Shown here: positions 1-11,354 of the stretch, in pieces | Position numbering within the stretch: the stretch's first letter is position 1 | How the letters are laid out: every line of letters begins with the position of its first letter | NCBI GenBank assembly: GCA_003138975.1 | Contig: PLHQ01000153.1 | Coordinates: 102,433 to 166,432 of the forward strand | DNA length: 64,000 bases | From: Acidobacteriaceae bacterium | GTDB taxonomy: Bacteria > Acidobacteriota > Terriglobia > Terriglobales > Acidobacteriaceae | Reading direction: 5' to 3' | Translations under genes and position numbers: made by a program | The notes under the pieces: generated by a model | Told to the model about the DNA's origin: nothing | What the model saw: the letters and a program-made list of their open reading frames with translations, nothing else | Databases searched by the model: none

Positions 1-221
1 GCATCTGCCTTGGCGCTTCGCGAGATCAGGTAAATCACCGAAGCCACCAGGTTCACGGAAAATAACAGGAACGCGGTCCAAGCCGAAGGCACATGGTAGT
101 AGAAAATCCGCTGCACATCGCCCATGGTCCGCTCCATGGGCGCGACCCAGAAAGCTTCATAGAAAGCGTAAGCCAGCAGCAGTGCTGTAAGAACTGCGAG
201 GATGGGGAAGGCCCGTTTCAT
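1..221 (-). CDS. ccmC: Heme exporter protein CcmC, N-terminal part (truncated by window edge)
   Basis: Reverse-strand translation MKRAFPILAVLTALLLAYAFYEAFWVAPMERTMGDVQRIFYYHVPSAWTAFLLFSVNLVASVIYL...; GDVQRIFYYHVPSAW is typical of CcmC; ATGA overlap with ccmB. Confidence 0.9.
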   Translation of the reverse strand, partial: MKRAFPILAVLTALLLAYAFYEAFWVAPMERTMGDVQRIFYYHVPSAWTAFLLFSVNLVASVIYLISRSAKAD

Positions 222-895
222 TCTGCCTGCAGAATGGTTCCGAACAAAGCCAGACAAGCAGTAGTAAACACCACATCATAGGTGAGAAGCAATACGATCC
301 AGAATCGCGCTGAGCCGTCACCGGCGAGGATGATGCGTGTAGCCTCCACCATCGACTGCACGGCTGGAATTGAGATGGGGAACAGCAGGAGCGGCAGCAT
401 GATTTCGCGGCTGCGGGTGCGCAATGACATGGCCGCAAAAAATGTTCCATTCACCACCAGGGCCCACGTTCCTAGAATCGCCACGGGAATCAACTGCCAT
501 GAGGGACCGAGCACGCGGAGGTTGTAAAAGATCATGAACAGCGGCGCCATCACCGCTTCCAGCAGGCTGACCAGGATGAAGTTGCCCAGCGCTTTGGCAA
601 CAAACAACGCATTGGCCGGTGCGGGAGAAACACGGTAGGCATCGAGTACCTGGTTGCGCAGCTCGCGTGCCCAAGTCTGGTTCAAGGCAACCACGGCGGC
701 AAACAGGAAGGCAACCCATATCAACCCTCCCGCAATTTCCCGCGACTCTTCGGCGTTCGGATCGAAAGAGAAGCTGAAGATCACCACCACTAGCAGTGAG
801 AAAAACAGCATGGAGTTGATCGCATCCCGGGAGCGCCACTCCAGCCGGATGTCTTTCGTGAGCGTAGCTAGAGTGATGGAGCGGAGCGAACTCAT
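218..895 (-). CDS. ccmB: Heme exporter protein CcmB
   Basis: 225-aa multi-pass membrane protein between ccmA and ccmC; CcmB-like sequence (LPLLLFPISIPAVQSMVEAT). Confidence 0.88.
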   Translation of the reverse strand: MSSLRSITLATLTKDIRLEWRSRDAINSMLFFSLLVVVIFSFSFDPNAEESREIAGGLIWVAFLFAAVVALNQTWARELRNQVLDAYRVSPAPANALFVAKALGNFILVSLLEAVMAPLFMIFYNLRVLGPSWQLIPVAILGTWALVVNGTFFAAMSLRTRSREIMLPLLLFPISIPAVQSMVEATRIILAGDGSARFWIVLLLTYDVVFTTACLALFGTILQAE

Positions 896-1566
896 TGTGT
901 CCCCGCTCGGTCCGGAGTCAGGGTAGACGTGCGGTCCACGATCTGCCCGTCCCGCATCCAGACAAATTCGTCGGCCACGCCTTCCAGCAGCGATGCCTGG
1001 TGTGTGACTACGAAAATGGTTTTGCCGGCATAGCGCATGCCTTTGAGCAACACCACCATTTCTCGCGCCGAATGGACATCCACGTTGGAAAATGGCTCAT
1101 CCAGCAAAAGAATCGTGGGATCGTGCAGGATGGCCCGTGCCAGCGACATGCGTTGCCGCATGCCTTGCGAATACTGCCCGACCGGACGTGCCAACTCGGG
1201 ATCAAGCCGCACCGAGCGAATCACCTGCTCACAGCGGCCGTCGCCGGCAATGTCGTAGAGTCGAGCGAAGTAGCGCAGGTTCTCGAGCCCACTCATCTCG
1301 TCGTAAAGCAGAGACGGATGCGCCATATAGCCAACCTCGCGGCATGCATCCTGCGGATTCTTGCCAAGGATGGAAATCGTGCCACGAGTAGGATGAGCTA
1401 ACCCGGCCAGGGCTCGCAGCAGAGTGGTCTTCCCTGCCCCGTTGTCGCCGAGAATCACGTGGAACTTGCCGGCATCGAACTCCGCGGTCACGCCGCGCAG
1501 CGCGGCAAAACGGCCGAACTGCTTGATCAGGTTGCTGACGGTGATGATAGGAGCGGCGTCGGTCAC
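892..1566 (-). CDS. ccmA: Heme exporter ATP-binding protein CcmA (ORF opens at 1662; GTG at 1566 is a likelier start)
   Basis: ABC ATPase: Walker A GDNGAGKTTLL, signature YSQGMRQRMSLARAIL, Walker B LLLDEPFSNVD; overlaps ccmB. Confidence 0.88.
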   Translation of the reverse strand: MTDAAPIITVSNLIKQFGRFAALRGVTAEFDAGKFHVILGDNGAGKTTLLRALAGLAHPTRGTISILGKNPQDACREVGYMAHPSLLYDEMSGLENLRYFARLYDIAGDGRCEQVIRSVRLDPELARPVGQYSQGMRQRMSLARAILHDPTILLLDEPFSNVDVHSAREMVVLLKGMRYAGKTIFVVTHQASLLEGVADEFVWMRDGQIVDRTSTLTPDRAGTQ

Positions 1567-1695
1567 GGGCGTCGGGAAATTACAGCACTCTGAGTCCGGC
1601 CTGAGTTTACCCGAGCGCAGGATTCTCTGCATTTCGTTCGTCACGATGACGAGGTCCGTCACCTTGCGAAGGGATGGAACGCAGCAGACAGGCAG

Positions 1696-2175
1696 TTAGT
1701 TCGAGACGCCTGCAGAGGTCGCAGGTTGCGCCTGCGTCATGCTCTTGGCTGGCTCGGCTTGCATCTGGTTGCCAGGCTGCTGCGGCGCATATTTCGACGC
1801 GCACTTGGCTTGCAGGGCTTTGGCGTGGAAGACGCCATCGCGGCCAAAGCTGCCATCGGCCAGCGCCTGAGAGTCGTCCTTGAAAGTGTCGGGAGGCGCT
1901 TCGGTTCCAGTGTAGTCCACCGAGAGCAACTGATCCTGCTCCATCAGCACAAACTGAACGTGCGTTCCGGTGCGCTTGATGGAGCCAGGTTGCACATTCC
2001 CCGCCACCCGCAGACGCTTCGTGTAAGCGCCGTTCCCCATCTTGTGCAGCTCGCTGATGGTGACGTAGTAACTCTTGCTGTCCTGTACGCCGGTGTAAGC
2101 GAGATAGCCAAGTAGAAGCAGGATCACAACCGTGGCCGTGCCGAACTTCAGATAGGTCTTGGCTTGATTGGACAT
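1696..2175 (-). CDS. ccmE: Cytochrome c-type biogenesis protein CcmE, CxxxY variant
   Basis: N-terminal TM anchor plus OB-fold-like domain (RVAGNVQPGSI...DYTGTEAPPDTFKDDSQALADGSF); C-terminal AKCASKYAP where canonical CcmE has AKHDENYTP; upstream of ccmA. Confidence 0.87.
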   Translation of the reverse strand: MSNQAKTYLKFGTATVVILLLLGYLAYTGVQDSKSYYVTISELHKMGNGAYTKRLRVAGNVQPGSIKRTGTHVQFVLMEQDQLLSVDYTGTEAPPDTFKDDSQALADGSFGRDGVFHAKALQAKCASKYAPQQPGNQMQAEPAKSMTQAQPATSAGVSN

Positions 2176-2326
2176 AGAGGACCACCCCACAGGTACGTAC
2201 GTTTATGACTCTACGCGACGCCGAGCCCAGAATCAAGATTCCGGAGGAGCCAATGGTCTTCTACCTGCCCTGCGACCATCTCATAAAAGCTTGCGTCCGC
2301 TAGAATGGAAATGGTTTGGCAAATCT

Positions 2327-2884
2327 ATGATTCATCCCTGGCACGACGTAACTCCCGGCGACAAGCTCCCGCAAGAATTCGACTGCGTGATCGAGATCCC
2401 TTTCGGATCCAGCGTGAAGTATGAACTCGACAAAGCGAGCGGCTTGATCAAGCTGGACCGCATTCTCTACTCCGCCGTTTACTATCCCGCGAACTACGGT
2501 TTCATTCCGCAAACGCTGGCGGAAGACGATGATCCGCTCGACGTCCTGGTACTCTGCCAGGAACCCGTGGTGCCGCTCACCATCATCCACGCCCGCGCCA
2601 TTGGCCTGATGACCATGATCGACGCCGGCAAGCAGGATCACAAGATCATCGCTGTGGCCACCGAAGACCCCGAGTTCAACTCCTACCGCGAGGCCGCAGA
2701 GATGCCGCCGCACCGCATGCTGATGCTGCGTCGATTTTTCCAGGATTACAAACAGCTCGAAGGCAAAGCTGTGGAAGTAGATGAGATACGCCCCGCCGGC
2801 GAAGCATATCCCATCATCCTCGACGCCCTGCACCGCTACAGTGAACAACGCCGCAAAGGCTTCAAGATTCCAGAGAAGCACTGA
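2327..2884 (+). CDS. ppa: Inorganic pyrophosphatase
   Basis: MIHPWHDVTPGD...VIEIPFGSSVKYELDKASGLIKLDRILYSAVYYPANYGFIPQTLAEDDDPLDVLVL, family I PPase signature. Confidence 0.95.
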   Translation: MIHPWHDVTPGDKLPQEFDCVIEIPFGSSVKYELDKASGLIKLDRILYSAVYYPANYGFIPQTLAEDDDPLDVLVLCQEPVVPLTIIHARAIGLMTMIDAGKQDHKIIAVATEDPEFNSYREAAEMPPHRMLMLRRFFQDYKQLEGKAVEVDEIRPAGEAYPIILDALHRYSEQRRKGFKIPEKH

Positions 2885-2912
2885 GACGTTACAGAGGACA
2901 AGATTCAGAAGT

Positions 2913-2948
2913 AACGAAGGCCCGGATCGATTGGTCCGGGCCTTCGTT
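2913..2948. terminator. Bidirectional stem-loop between convergent ppa and the M13 peptidase
   Basis: AACGAAGGCCCGGA-tcgattgg-TCCGGGCCTTCGTT, perfect long stem, 28 nt after the ppa stop. Confidence 0.75.
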
Positions 2949-2983
2949 GTGTCAAACATATTGTCTAAGTATTTTGTTAGCAC

Positions 2984-5024
2984 TCACCAAACGTGGCAGG
3001 CGTTCTCAGCCACCATGGGCTGCCCCGCCTTGCAACCCCAAGCCTTCTGAAACTCCGGCATGTTCTGCACCACGCCATCCACGCGATACTTGCCCGGTGA
3101 ATGCGGATCGGTGAGCACTCTGGTACGCGCGATTTCCGGACGCCTTTTCTCGCACCACACGCGTGCGAATCCCAGGAAGAAGCGCTGCTCGGGCGTGTAA
3201 CCGTCGATTTTCTGGCCTTCTTTCCCGGTCTTGTCATCGGCAATCATATGCTGGAGCGCCATCAGCGCAATGCGAGCGCCTCCATTGTCGGCGGTATTTT
3301 CACCCAGCGTGAGGCGTCCGTTCAGCTTCAGGTCGTCAACGGCCACAAAATTTGAGTATTCGTCGGCAACGCAACTCACGCGCTTCTCGAACTCCTTGCC
3401 GTCCTGTACCGTCCACCAGTCGTGCAGATTGCCTTGCGGATCGAACTTACGGCCTTGGTCGTCGAAGCCGTGTGTAAGTTCGTGGCCAATCACCAGGCCG
3501 ATGCCGCCAAAGTTCACTGCGTCGTCCATGCTCTTATCAAAGAACGGCGGCTGCAATATGCCCGCTGGAAATACGATTTCGTTGAACGAACCGTTGTAGT
3601 AGGCGTTCACGGTCGGCGGAGTCATGCCCCACTCTCTGCGATCGAGCGGCTTGTCAATCTTGGCGATCTGGCGCTTCGACTCAAACTCATCGGCACGAGC
3701 GACGTTCCCCAGCAAGTCGTCGGGCTTGATTACGACCGAACTGTAGTCGCGGTACACATCCGGATAGCCGATCTTGTTTCGAATGGCATCCAGTTTAACT
3801 TTGGCCTGTTTCTTGGTTTCGTCGCTCATCCAGGAAAGATCGTGGATATCTTCCGCGAGAGAGTTTTCGAGGGCGTCCACCATCTTGAGCATGCGCTGCC
3901 TGCCGTCGGGACCGAAAGTTGCGTCGACATATCTCTGCCCCAGCGCCTCTCCCAGTTCGCGATCGGTGAGGGTGACGCAACGCTTCCAGCGCGCCTGGAT
4001 TTCTTCCTGGCCCGTGAGCTTTTGCTGAAGTTTGAAGTTGGCCTCCACAAATGGCTGCGAAAGCCACGGAGCCGCCGCGTTGAGCACATGCCAACTCACG
4101 TAAGTTTTCAAAGCATCCAGAGGCTCAACCTCCAGCACGCCGTTTACCAGCTTGAAGAACTCGGGATTCGTAACATTAAGCTGAGTGAAGTTCGGAGCGC
4201 CCACGGCCGTGAAGTAGCGATCGAGATAGAAATTGGGACCAAGCGCGGCCGCCTCGTCGCGGGTCATCTTGTGATCGCGATTCTTCGGATCCCGGCGCTT
4301 GGTGCGATCCATCGAGTCGACGGCCAGCATGGTTTCGATTACCAGGACGGTCTGCGCCGAATGGGCCGCCTGCTGCGGAGTCTGGCCCGCCAGGGTAAAC
4401 AGCTGCGTGGCATAGTCAACCAGAAATTGCCGCTTCTCCACTTTGTCAGGATCGTCCTTGATGTAGTAATCGCGATCCGGCAAGGTGAGCCCGCCCTGGT
4501 CAATATAGGCGATAACCTGATCGGCGTTGTGCAGATCGGGTGCGGAGTAAAAGTTGAACAGCGGACTTGGTCCGGTCAGGTGCACGTGCGCGATCTCGTC
4601 AATGAGAGCGCCTTTGTCTGGTACGGCTGCGATTCGGTCCAGTTCGGGCTTGAGCGGTACGATGCCTTTTGCGTTCACCGCCTTCTCGTCCATGCAGGAT
4701 CCGTAGAGATCGCCGATTCTCTGGTCGATAGCGTTGCGGCTGGCCCCGCCTGCGGCAGCCTTTTCCAAAATGTCATGCTCTATGTCAAGATTGCGCTCGC
4801 GAAGTTCCACGAAGCTGCCCCACTGTGATTGGTCAGGAGGAATTTTCGAATTCTTGATCCAGTTGCCACAGGCATACTGGTAAAAATCCACACAGGGATC
4901 AATTGTCTTGTCGACATTATCGAGACTGAAGCCGGGAGCGGGCTTCGAGGAGGAAGATGTTTGGGTGAAGCCGCCAACGCTCGTCAGAAGCAGCAAAGCC
5001 GGCAAGAGACGGGACACACGCATA
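2984..5024 (-). CDS. M13 family metallopeptidase (neprilysin/PepO-like), secreted
   Basis: VIGHELTHGFDDQGRKFDPQGNLHDWW (HExxH), ENTADNGG, C-terminal CxVW; signal peptide MRVSRLLPALLLLTSVGG. Confidence 0.93.
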
Positions 5025-5093
5025 TCGAGACTTCTCCTTTGAAGAACGGTTGAGATTTTAAGCCCCGATCTCCGTAGGAGCAAGGATGGAAGA

Positions 5094-6743
5094 CTACGAA
5101 GCTGCAATCCAGTGGCTGCGCTCGATGAACGTGGGCGGTTCGTAGGTCTGTCCCGACGCCAGTCGGCGTGCCTCCCGGCGCGTCGACCACAACAAGACAG
5201 GACCCAACGATGCGGCAGTAAGGCGGGCTACGACTGGGAACTCCTTCTCCACTTCGCGCCGCAGATGGTGAATCTTCTCGCTCACGGTGCGATTCACTTT
5301 CTTGAAGTCTCGCTCCATCGCCCATAGCGCTGCATTATAAGCGCCAATGATCTTCTTCACTTGGCGCGTAAACCGCTCGCGGACGCGTGGATCGGGGTGG
5401 TCTTTGTAGCGCTGCCAGCCTTGCAGCATGGTTTGGCACAAACGATAAAGACTCGGTCCGTTGCGTTCAAAGTCGCGCCAAAACGCCCAATCGAGGAAGC
5501 GCTTTGAATCGTCGCGGGAAATCGCGCCGTGCTGAAAGTTGAATTTGTATTGTCCGTGAATGTCGGCATAGTCAACATTTGGCAGCAGACGCCCCTGATC
5601 AGCCATCTCCTGATAGAGCGGCGTACCGGGAACTGGCGTGTAAAGCATGAACTGGTGGAAGTCGGTCTCGTAATCAATTGCTGATTCGATTTCGTCGATG
5701 ATATTGTCCGGCGTGTGGTGTTCGAGTCCGATGATCGTCGAGCCCTGCACACGTATTCCGTGTTCGCGAAGTTCCCGCGTCAGCTGTGTGAGATCCTGGC
5801 CCTGCAACTTGCCATAACTTGATCTGGGAGATTCCAACCCCATCCAGACCCAAGAAACGCCAAGCTCCACAAGTTCCAGCATCGTGTATTTTCGAATCGC
5901 GTTAGCGGAGGCAAAGACGGAAAGCTCCCAGCTCTTGCCTGCTTCCTTCATGCGCTCCAGCAGGCGCATCGCGCGCGTACGGTGCAGCAGGAAGTTCTCG
6001 TCCATCACAAAGAAAGATTTTACCTTGAGCTCAGATTCGATCCGGCACATCACATCAAACAGTTCATCGCCGGTTTCGTAGAAGTTGATGAACTTTCCTT
6101 TGCCACCAAAAAAAGCGGACGTGGTACAGAAGTTGCATCCCATGGGACAGCCCACCGACGGAATGATGGTTGCTGCCGTCCCGCCCTTCCGCTGTGGCAG
6201 ACGCACTCCCATGATGCGTGTCTGCAGGCCGGAAACGATGGCGGGATGACGGATGGGCGCGTGCTCGTCTTCTCCCAGGTACCGACGCATCCACGAGATT
6301 CCCTCTCCACGCACGATGTGATCGGCATCGATCATCGCATCCAGAGCGGGAATGGCGGCTACGTGTCCTCCTATCACGATCACAGAATCCGGGGACAGTT
6401 CTCGCACCATTCGGCACATCTCCCGGACCTTCAAAACATTCACGATGATCGAAGAAATGCCAACGATGTCATACTGGTTCGTGGTCAATTCACGGGCAAA
6501 AGCTTCGCGCGTGGGGAAATCCAGCACGCTGCAGGGCGCCGAAATATTTTCCTGAATCATCATGATGCCCCAGGATCGATGAAACATGCGCAGCGAGAAG
6601 CTGCCCTGAGCCCGGGTTACCTGGTTGTGATAGAGCTCCATGGGATTGATAGCGCGGCTGCCAAATTCATCGTCTTGCGCATAAGGCCCGAAGACCGAAC
6701 TCAGAAGGATGCGAGCGTGACTGCCTTTTGGATGAGGTTTCAT
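5094..6743 (-). CDS. B12-binding-domain radical SAM protein
   Basis: IIPSVGCPMGCNFCTTSAFF (CxxxCxxC) preceded by a cobalamin-binding-like region (NQYDIVGISSIIVN...VIVIGGHVAAIPALD). Confidence 0.85.
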   Translation of the reverse strand: MKPHPKGSHARILLSSVFGPYAQDDEFGSRAINPMELYHNQVTRAQGSFSLRMFHRSWGIMMIQENISAPCSVLDFPTREAFARELTTNQYDIVGISSIIVNVLKVREMCRMVRELSPDSVIVIGGHVAAIPALDAMIDADHIVRGEGISWMRRYLGEDEHAPIRHPAIVSGLQTRIMGVRLPQRKGGTAATIIPSVGCPMGCNFCTTSAFFGGKGKFINFYETGDELFDVMCRIESELKVKSFFVMDENFLLHRTRAMRLLERMKEAGKSWELSVFASANAIRKYTMLELVELGVSWVWMGLESPRSSYGKLQGQDLTQLTRELREHGIRVQGSTIIGLEHHTPDNIIDEIESAIDYETDFHQFMLYTPVPGTPLYQEMADQGRLLPNVDYADIHGQYKFNFQHGAISRDDSKRFLDWAFWRDFERNGPSLYRLCQTMLQGWQRYKDHPDPRVRERFTRQVKKIIGAYNAALWAMERDFKKVNRTVSEKIHHLRREVEKEFPVVARLTAASLGPVLLWSTRREARRLASGQTYEPPTFIERSHWIAAS

Positions 6744-6798
6744 TTTGATTGTGCTTCCAGCCTAACGTCCCAACTCAGCTTCACGCGGTGATCCCTGA

Positions 6799-8385
<1,587 letters not shown>

Positions 8386-8439
8386 TCGCTTTCGTGGTCC
8401 AAGGTTTGCTCTGGAATTGTCGAAGGGCGCGTTCGAATT

Positions 8440-9087
8440 TCAGCTCTTGAAGTCGGCCACGCCGTCCCACACCAACTGGACGGCGATGGCCAAAATCAGA
8501 AAGCCAAAAATCTTGTTGATGGCTCCTACGGCGCCGGGCCCCAGCCGGCGAACTAGCGGCCCTCCCAGCCAGAGAAACAACAACACAGAAAGTGCCACTC
8601 CGGCGATGCCGATAATCATCCCAAGGTACGAAGTGGTGCTATCCACGTGCGCCGCGAGCGCCATCACGACGCCGATGGCTCCCGGACCCGACAAAAGCGG
8701 CATAGCCAGCGGAGTAAGAGAAATATCTTCTTTGTCCTCCGCTTCATGGCTTTCCTCCGGCGTGATACGCGCATGAGACGTGACCATGCCCCAAGCGGTG
8801 TTGGCCACGATCAATCCGCCCGCAATTTTCAAAACCGGCAGCGAGATGCCGAAAAAATAAAGCACGAAGCGGCCAAAAAACAGAAACGTGACTAGGATGA
8901 CAAAAACCCAGACGCCAGTCTTCACAGCGGTACGCTGCCGGTCCTGAGCGGTCCAGGTAGAGGTCATGGTGAAAAAGATAGGAACCCCGCCGAAGGGATT
9001 GACAATCGGAAAGAGCGCGAGGAACGTCTCCGCCGCCGAAGCAGGCAGCGTACGCAGGAACTGTCCCAGCGCGTGTGCAGAATTCAT
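8440..9087 (-). CDS. MarC/UPF0056 family integral membrane protein
   Basis: FLALFPIVNPFGGVPIFFTMT...ISLPVLKIAGGLIVANTAWGM...TPLAMPLLSGPGAIGVVMALA. Confidence 0.88.
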   Translation of the reverse strand: MNSAHALGQFLRTLPASAAETFLALFPIVNPFGGVPIFFTMTSTWTAQDRQRTAVKTGVWVFVILVTFLFFGRFVLYFFGISLPVLKIAGGLIVANTAWGMVTSHARITPEESHEAEDKEDISLTPLAMPLLSGPGAIGVVMALAAHVDSTTSYLGMIIGIAGVALSVLLFLWLGGPLVRRLGPGAVGAINKIFGFLILAIAVQLVWDGVADFKS

Positions 9088-9090
9088 GCT

Positions 9091-11265
9091 CTACCGGTAT
9101 CCTTCCAGCGCCTTGGCGGCGCGTTCGAGCGCTGCGGCTAGAACTGCCAACTGCTGGCGCGCGCGCTCCACATCCCCTTTGTCCAGAGCTTCGTTCACCC
9201 CCGGAATGACCACCGCCGCATATCCTGTGTATTCCCCTGGAGCATAAATAGCATGGCGAAACCAGGGACGGTGCGGCAACCCTTCTGGCAGCAGTAGCGC
9301 CCGCTCGGCCCCGCGCAGCGCCTGGTTTAGTCGTGCTGCATCACGCGGCGGATTCTTCTGCTTCGACAGAATTTTCGTCCCCGCATCCTGAAAGTGCTTC
9401 GCAGCCGCAGTCGCTGCACCCAGATCGAGCACGTGGTCGCCAAACTTGTTCTCCGCCCGCTTGCCGGCCGCATCCAGATAAGTGGCAACTTCCTTGCCAT
9501 ATTCTTCGTAATCGTAAGGCAGAACGTCGGCATCGGCCATGCGCACCGCCTCCAAACCAAAAATTCTCGCCATCTGCTGCTCGTAAACGAAATCCGGATC
9601 TCCGAATTTCTTGAACCACGCGAAATTATCAAAAACCGAATGATACACGCCATAGGGCCCGCTTGAACTGATGTCACTGGAAGGCACGCCCAGGTGCTGC
9701 TGGAAAGCGCTGTAATCAGAACCGCTGCCCAGATCCCCGACTGGAACCTCGCCCTTGGCTGACGCGGCTGGCACGCGGCGGCCGTCCCCAATTGCTTCAG
9801 CAGGCGACTGTGTCGACGGAACACCCGGTTGATCCACTTTCTGCCACGCCTCGTAAACAGTTCCGCCCTTCGGACTGGGCACCGCCTTGGTCACATCGCG
9901 CAAAAATTGCTTCAGACTCGGCACCGCCGAGGCCCCAAACTTCGGCCCTGAGACTCCCACGTCCATGTTGAAATATGCGGGAGCATTGGCCAGTTCGGAT
10001 TCATGCTGCTCGGCCCACTCGGTGGAACCGATCAGTCCCTCTTCCTCGCCGTCCCAACTTGCAAAAATCATCGTGCGCTTCGGCTTCCAACCTGACTTCA
10101 ACAACTCGCCGACCCCGTGGACCGCTTCGAGCATCGCCGTCGTGCCGCTGTTCGGATCGACTGCGCCGTATACCCACGCGTCGCGATGATTTCCCGCAAC
10201 CACCCACTCATCGGGCAACTCGCTGCCACGCACCCGGCCAATCACATCCCACAGCGTGCGGAACTGATAGTCCTGCTTGAGATGCATCCTCACTCGTACC
10301 GGTCCGGGCCCCACGTGATAAGTAAAAGGCAGCGCACCCTGCCACTCGCGTGGCGAGTCAGGCCCGCCCAAGTGCTGCAGAATTGGCCACGCATCGTGAT
10401 ACGAAAGTGGAGTAACCGGAATCTTCGGCATCTGCGCGGACTGCTCGGGAGAAATGCGCTTACTCTCTGGCAACGAAGGCACTGATGCAAATCCGGGCGT
10501 TGTTGGATCGCCGGGAAACTCGAACATGTATCCCACCGATCCACGCTGCACGCCGGTATCCGGCCGCCAGGGTCCATCAGGATACTTATCACCGCGCCGC
10601 CAGCCATCGTCGAACGGGTCCGAGTAGATGATCACTCCCGCCGCTCCATGTTCCTGAGCGACAAATTCCTTCACGCCGCGAAAATTCTGGCCGTAGCGCA
10701 CCAGCACGATCTTGCCACGCACGTCGATCTTCAACCTTTCCAGCTTCTCGAAATCTTCCGGCGTGCCGTAGTTGCCGTAAACCACATCCGCCTCGGCATC
10801 TCCTGACGGCGACATGCCATTGAATGGCATCACAACGCGAGGATCATCGTCGTAAGGATCTCCAGCGACATGCTCGCGAGTAGGCCCGTGCATTTCGACT
10901 CCAGCCGGCGCAGTAACATCCACGCTGATTTCCAACGGATAGTTCATCCACACTTTGTATTCGACGATTTCGGTGTCGAGCCCGGCGGCACGAAACTTCT
11001 GCGCCACATAGTCCGCCGTGGCTTTGTCCTCGAGCGTGCCCGCCATGTGCGGAGCCTGCGTCAGCGTGCGCAAGTGCTCTTCCGCCAGCTTGGGATCAGG
11101 CACCGCAAGAAACCGGGCTTCAGTGGCGTTTTCGGCGGCAGCATCGCGAAAGCCAAAAATGGGAGCTGGCGCACCGGAAGAGTTCGCGGCATGGCCGCTC
11201 ACCCTGGCCAACACAAAGCCGAGGAAGACGACCGAACAAGCAAGTGCCGAATAAAAGAATCTCAT
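9091..11265 (-). CDS. M28 family peptidase (glutamate carboxypeptidase II/transferrin-receptor-like, PA domain)
   Basis: VVAGNHRDAWVYGAVDPNSGTTAMLE...IFASWDGEEEGLIGSTEWAEQ...SGSDYSAFQQHLGVPSSDI; signal peptide. Confidence 0.92.
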   Translation of the reverse strand: MRFFYSALACSVVFLGFVLARVSGHAANSSGAPAPIFGFRDAAAENATEARFLAVPDPKLAEEHLRTLTQAPHMAGTLEDKATADYVAQKFRAAGLDTEIVEYKVWMNYPLEISVDVTAPAGVEMHGPTREHVAGDPYDDDPRVVMPFNGMSPSGDAEADVVYGNYGTPEDFEKLERLKIDVRGKIVLVRYGQNFRGVKEFVAQEHGAAGVIIYSDPFDDGWRRGDKYPDGPWRPDTGVQRGSVGYMFEFPGDPTTPGFASVPSLPESKRISPEQSAQMPKIPVTPLSYHDAWPILQHLGGPDSPREWQGALPFTYHVGPGPVRVRMHLKQDYQFRTLWDVIGRVRGSELPDEWVVAGNHRDAWVYGAVDPNSGTTAMLEAVHGVGELLKSGWKPKRTMIFASWDGEEEGLIGSTEWAEQHESELANAPAYFNMDVGVSGPKFGASAVPSLKQFLRDVTKAVPSPKGGTVYEAWQKVDQPGVPSTQSPAEAIGDGRRVPAASAKGEVPVGDLGSGSDYSAFQQHLGVPSSDISSSGPYGVYHSVFDNFAWFKKFGDPDFVYEQQMARIFGLEAVRMADADVLPYDYEEYGKEVATYLDAAGKRAENKFGDHVLDLGAATAAAKHFQDAGTKILSKQKNPPRDAARLNQALRGAERALLLPEGLPHRPWFRHAIYAPGEYTGYAAVVIPGVNEALDKGDVERARQQLAVLAAALERAAKALEGYR

Positions 11266-11354
11266 GACGCTCCCGCTGGGAAAGTAAGTAAAGTAGTACA
11301 GCGGGTGTGAAAGTATGCAGATGAGCGCGCGAGAGGCAGGCCCACAGCAAAAGA

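Noticed and set aside
3422-4828. 468-aa ORF on + strand
   Set aside because: Antisense to the well-supported M13 peptidase; no family resemblance; long antisense frame is expected at this GC content.
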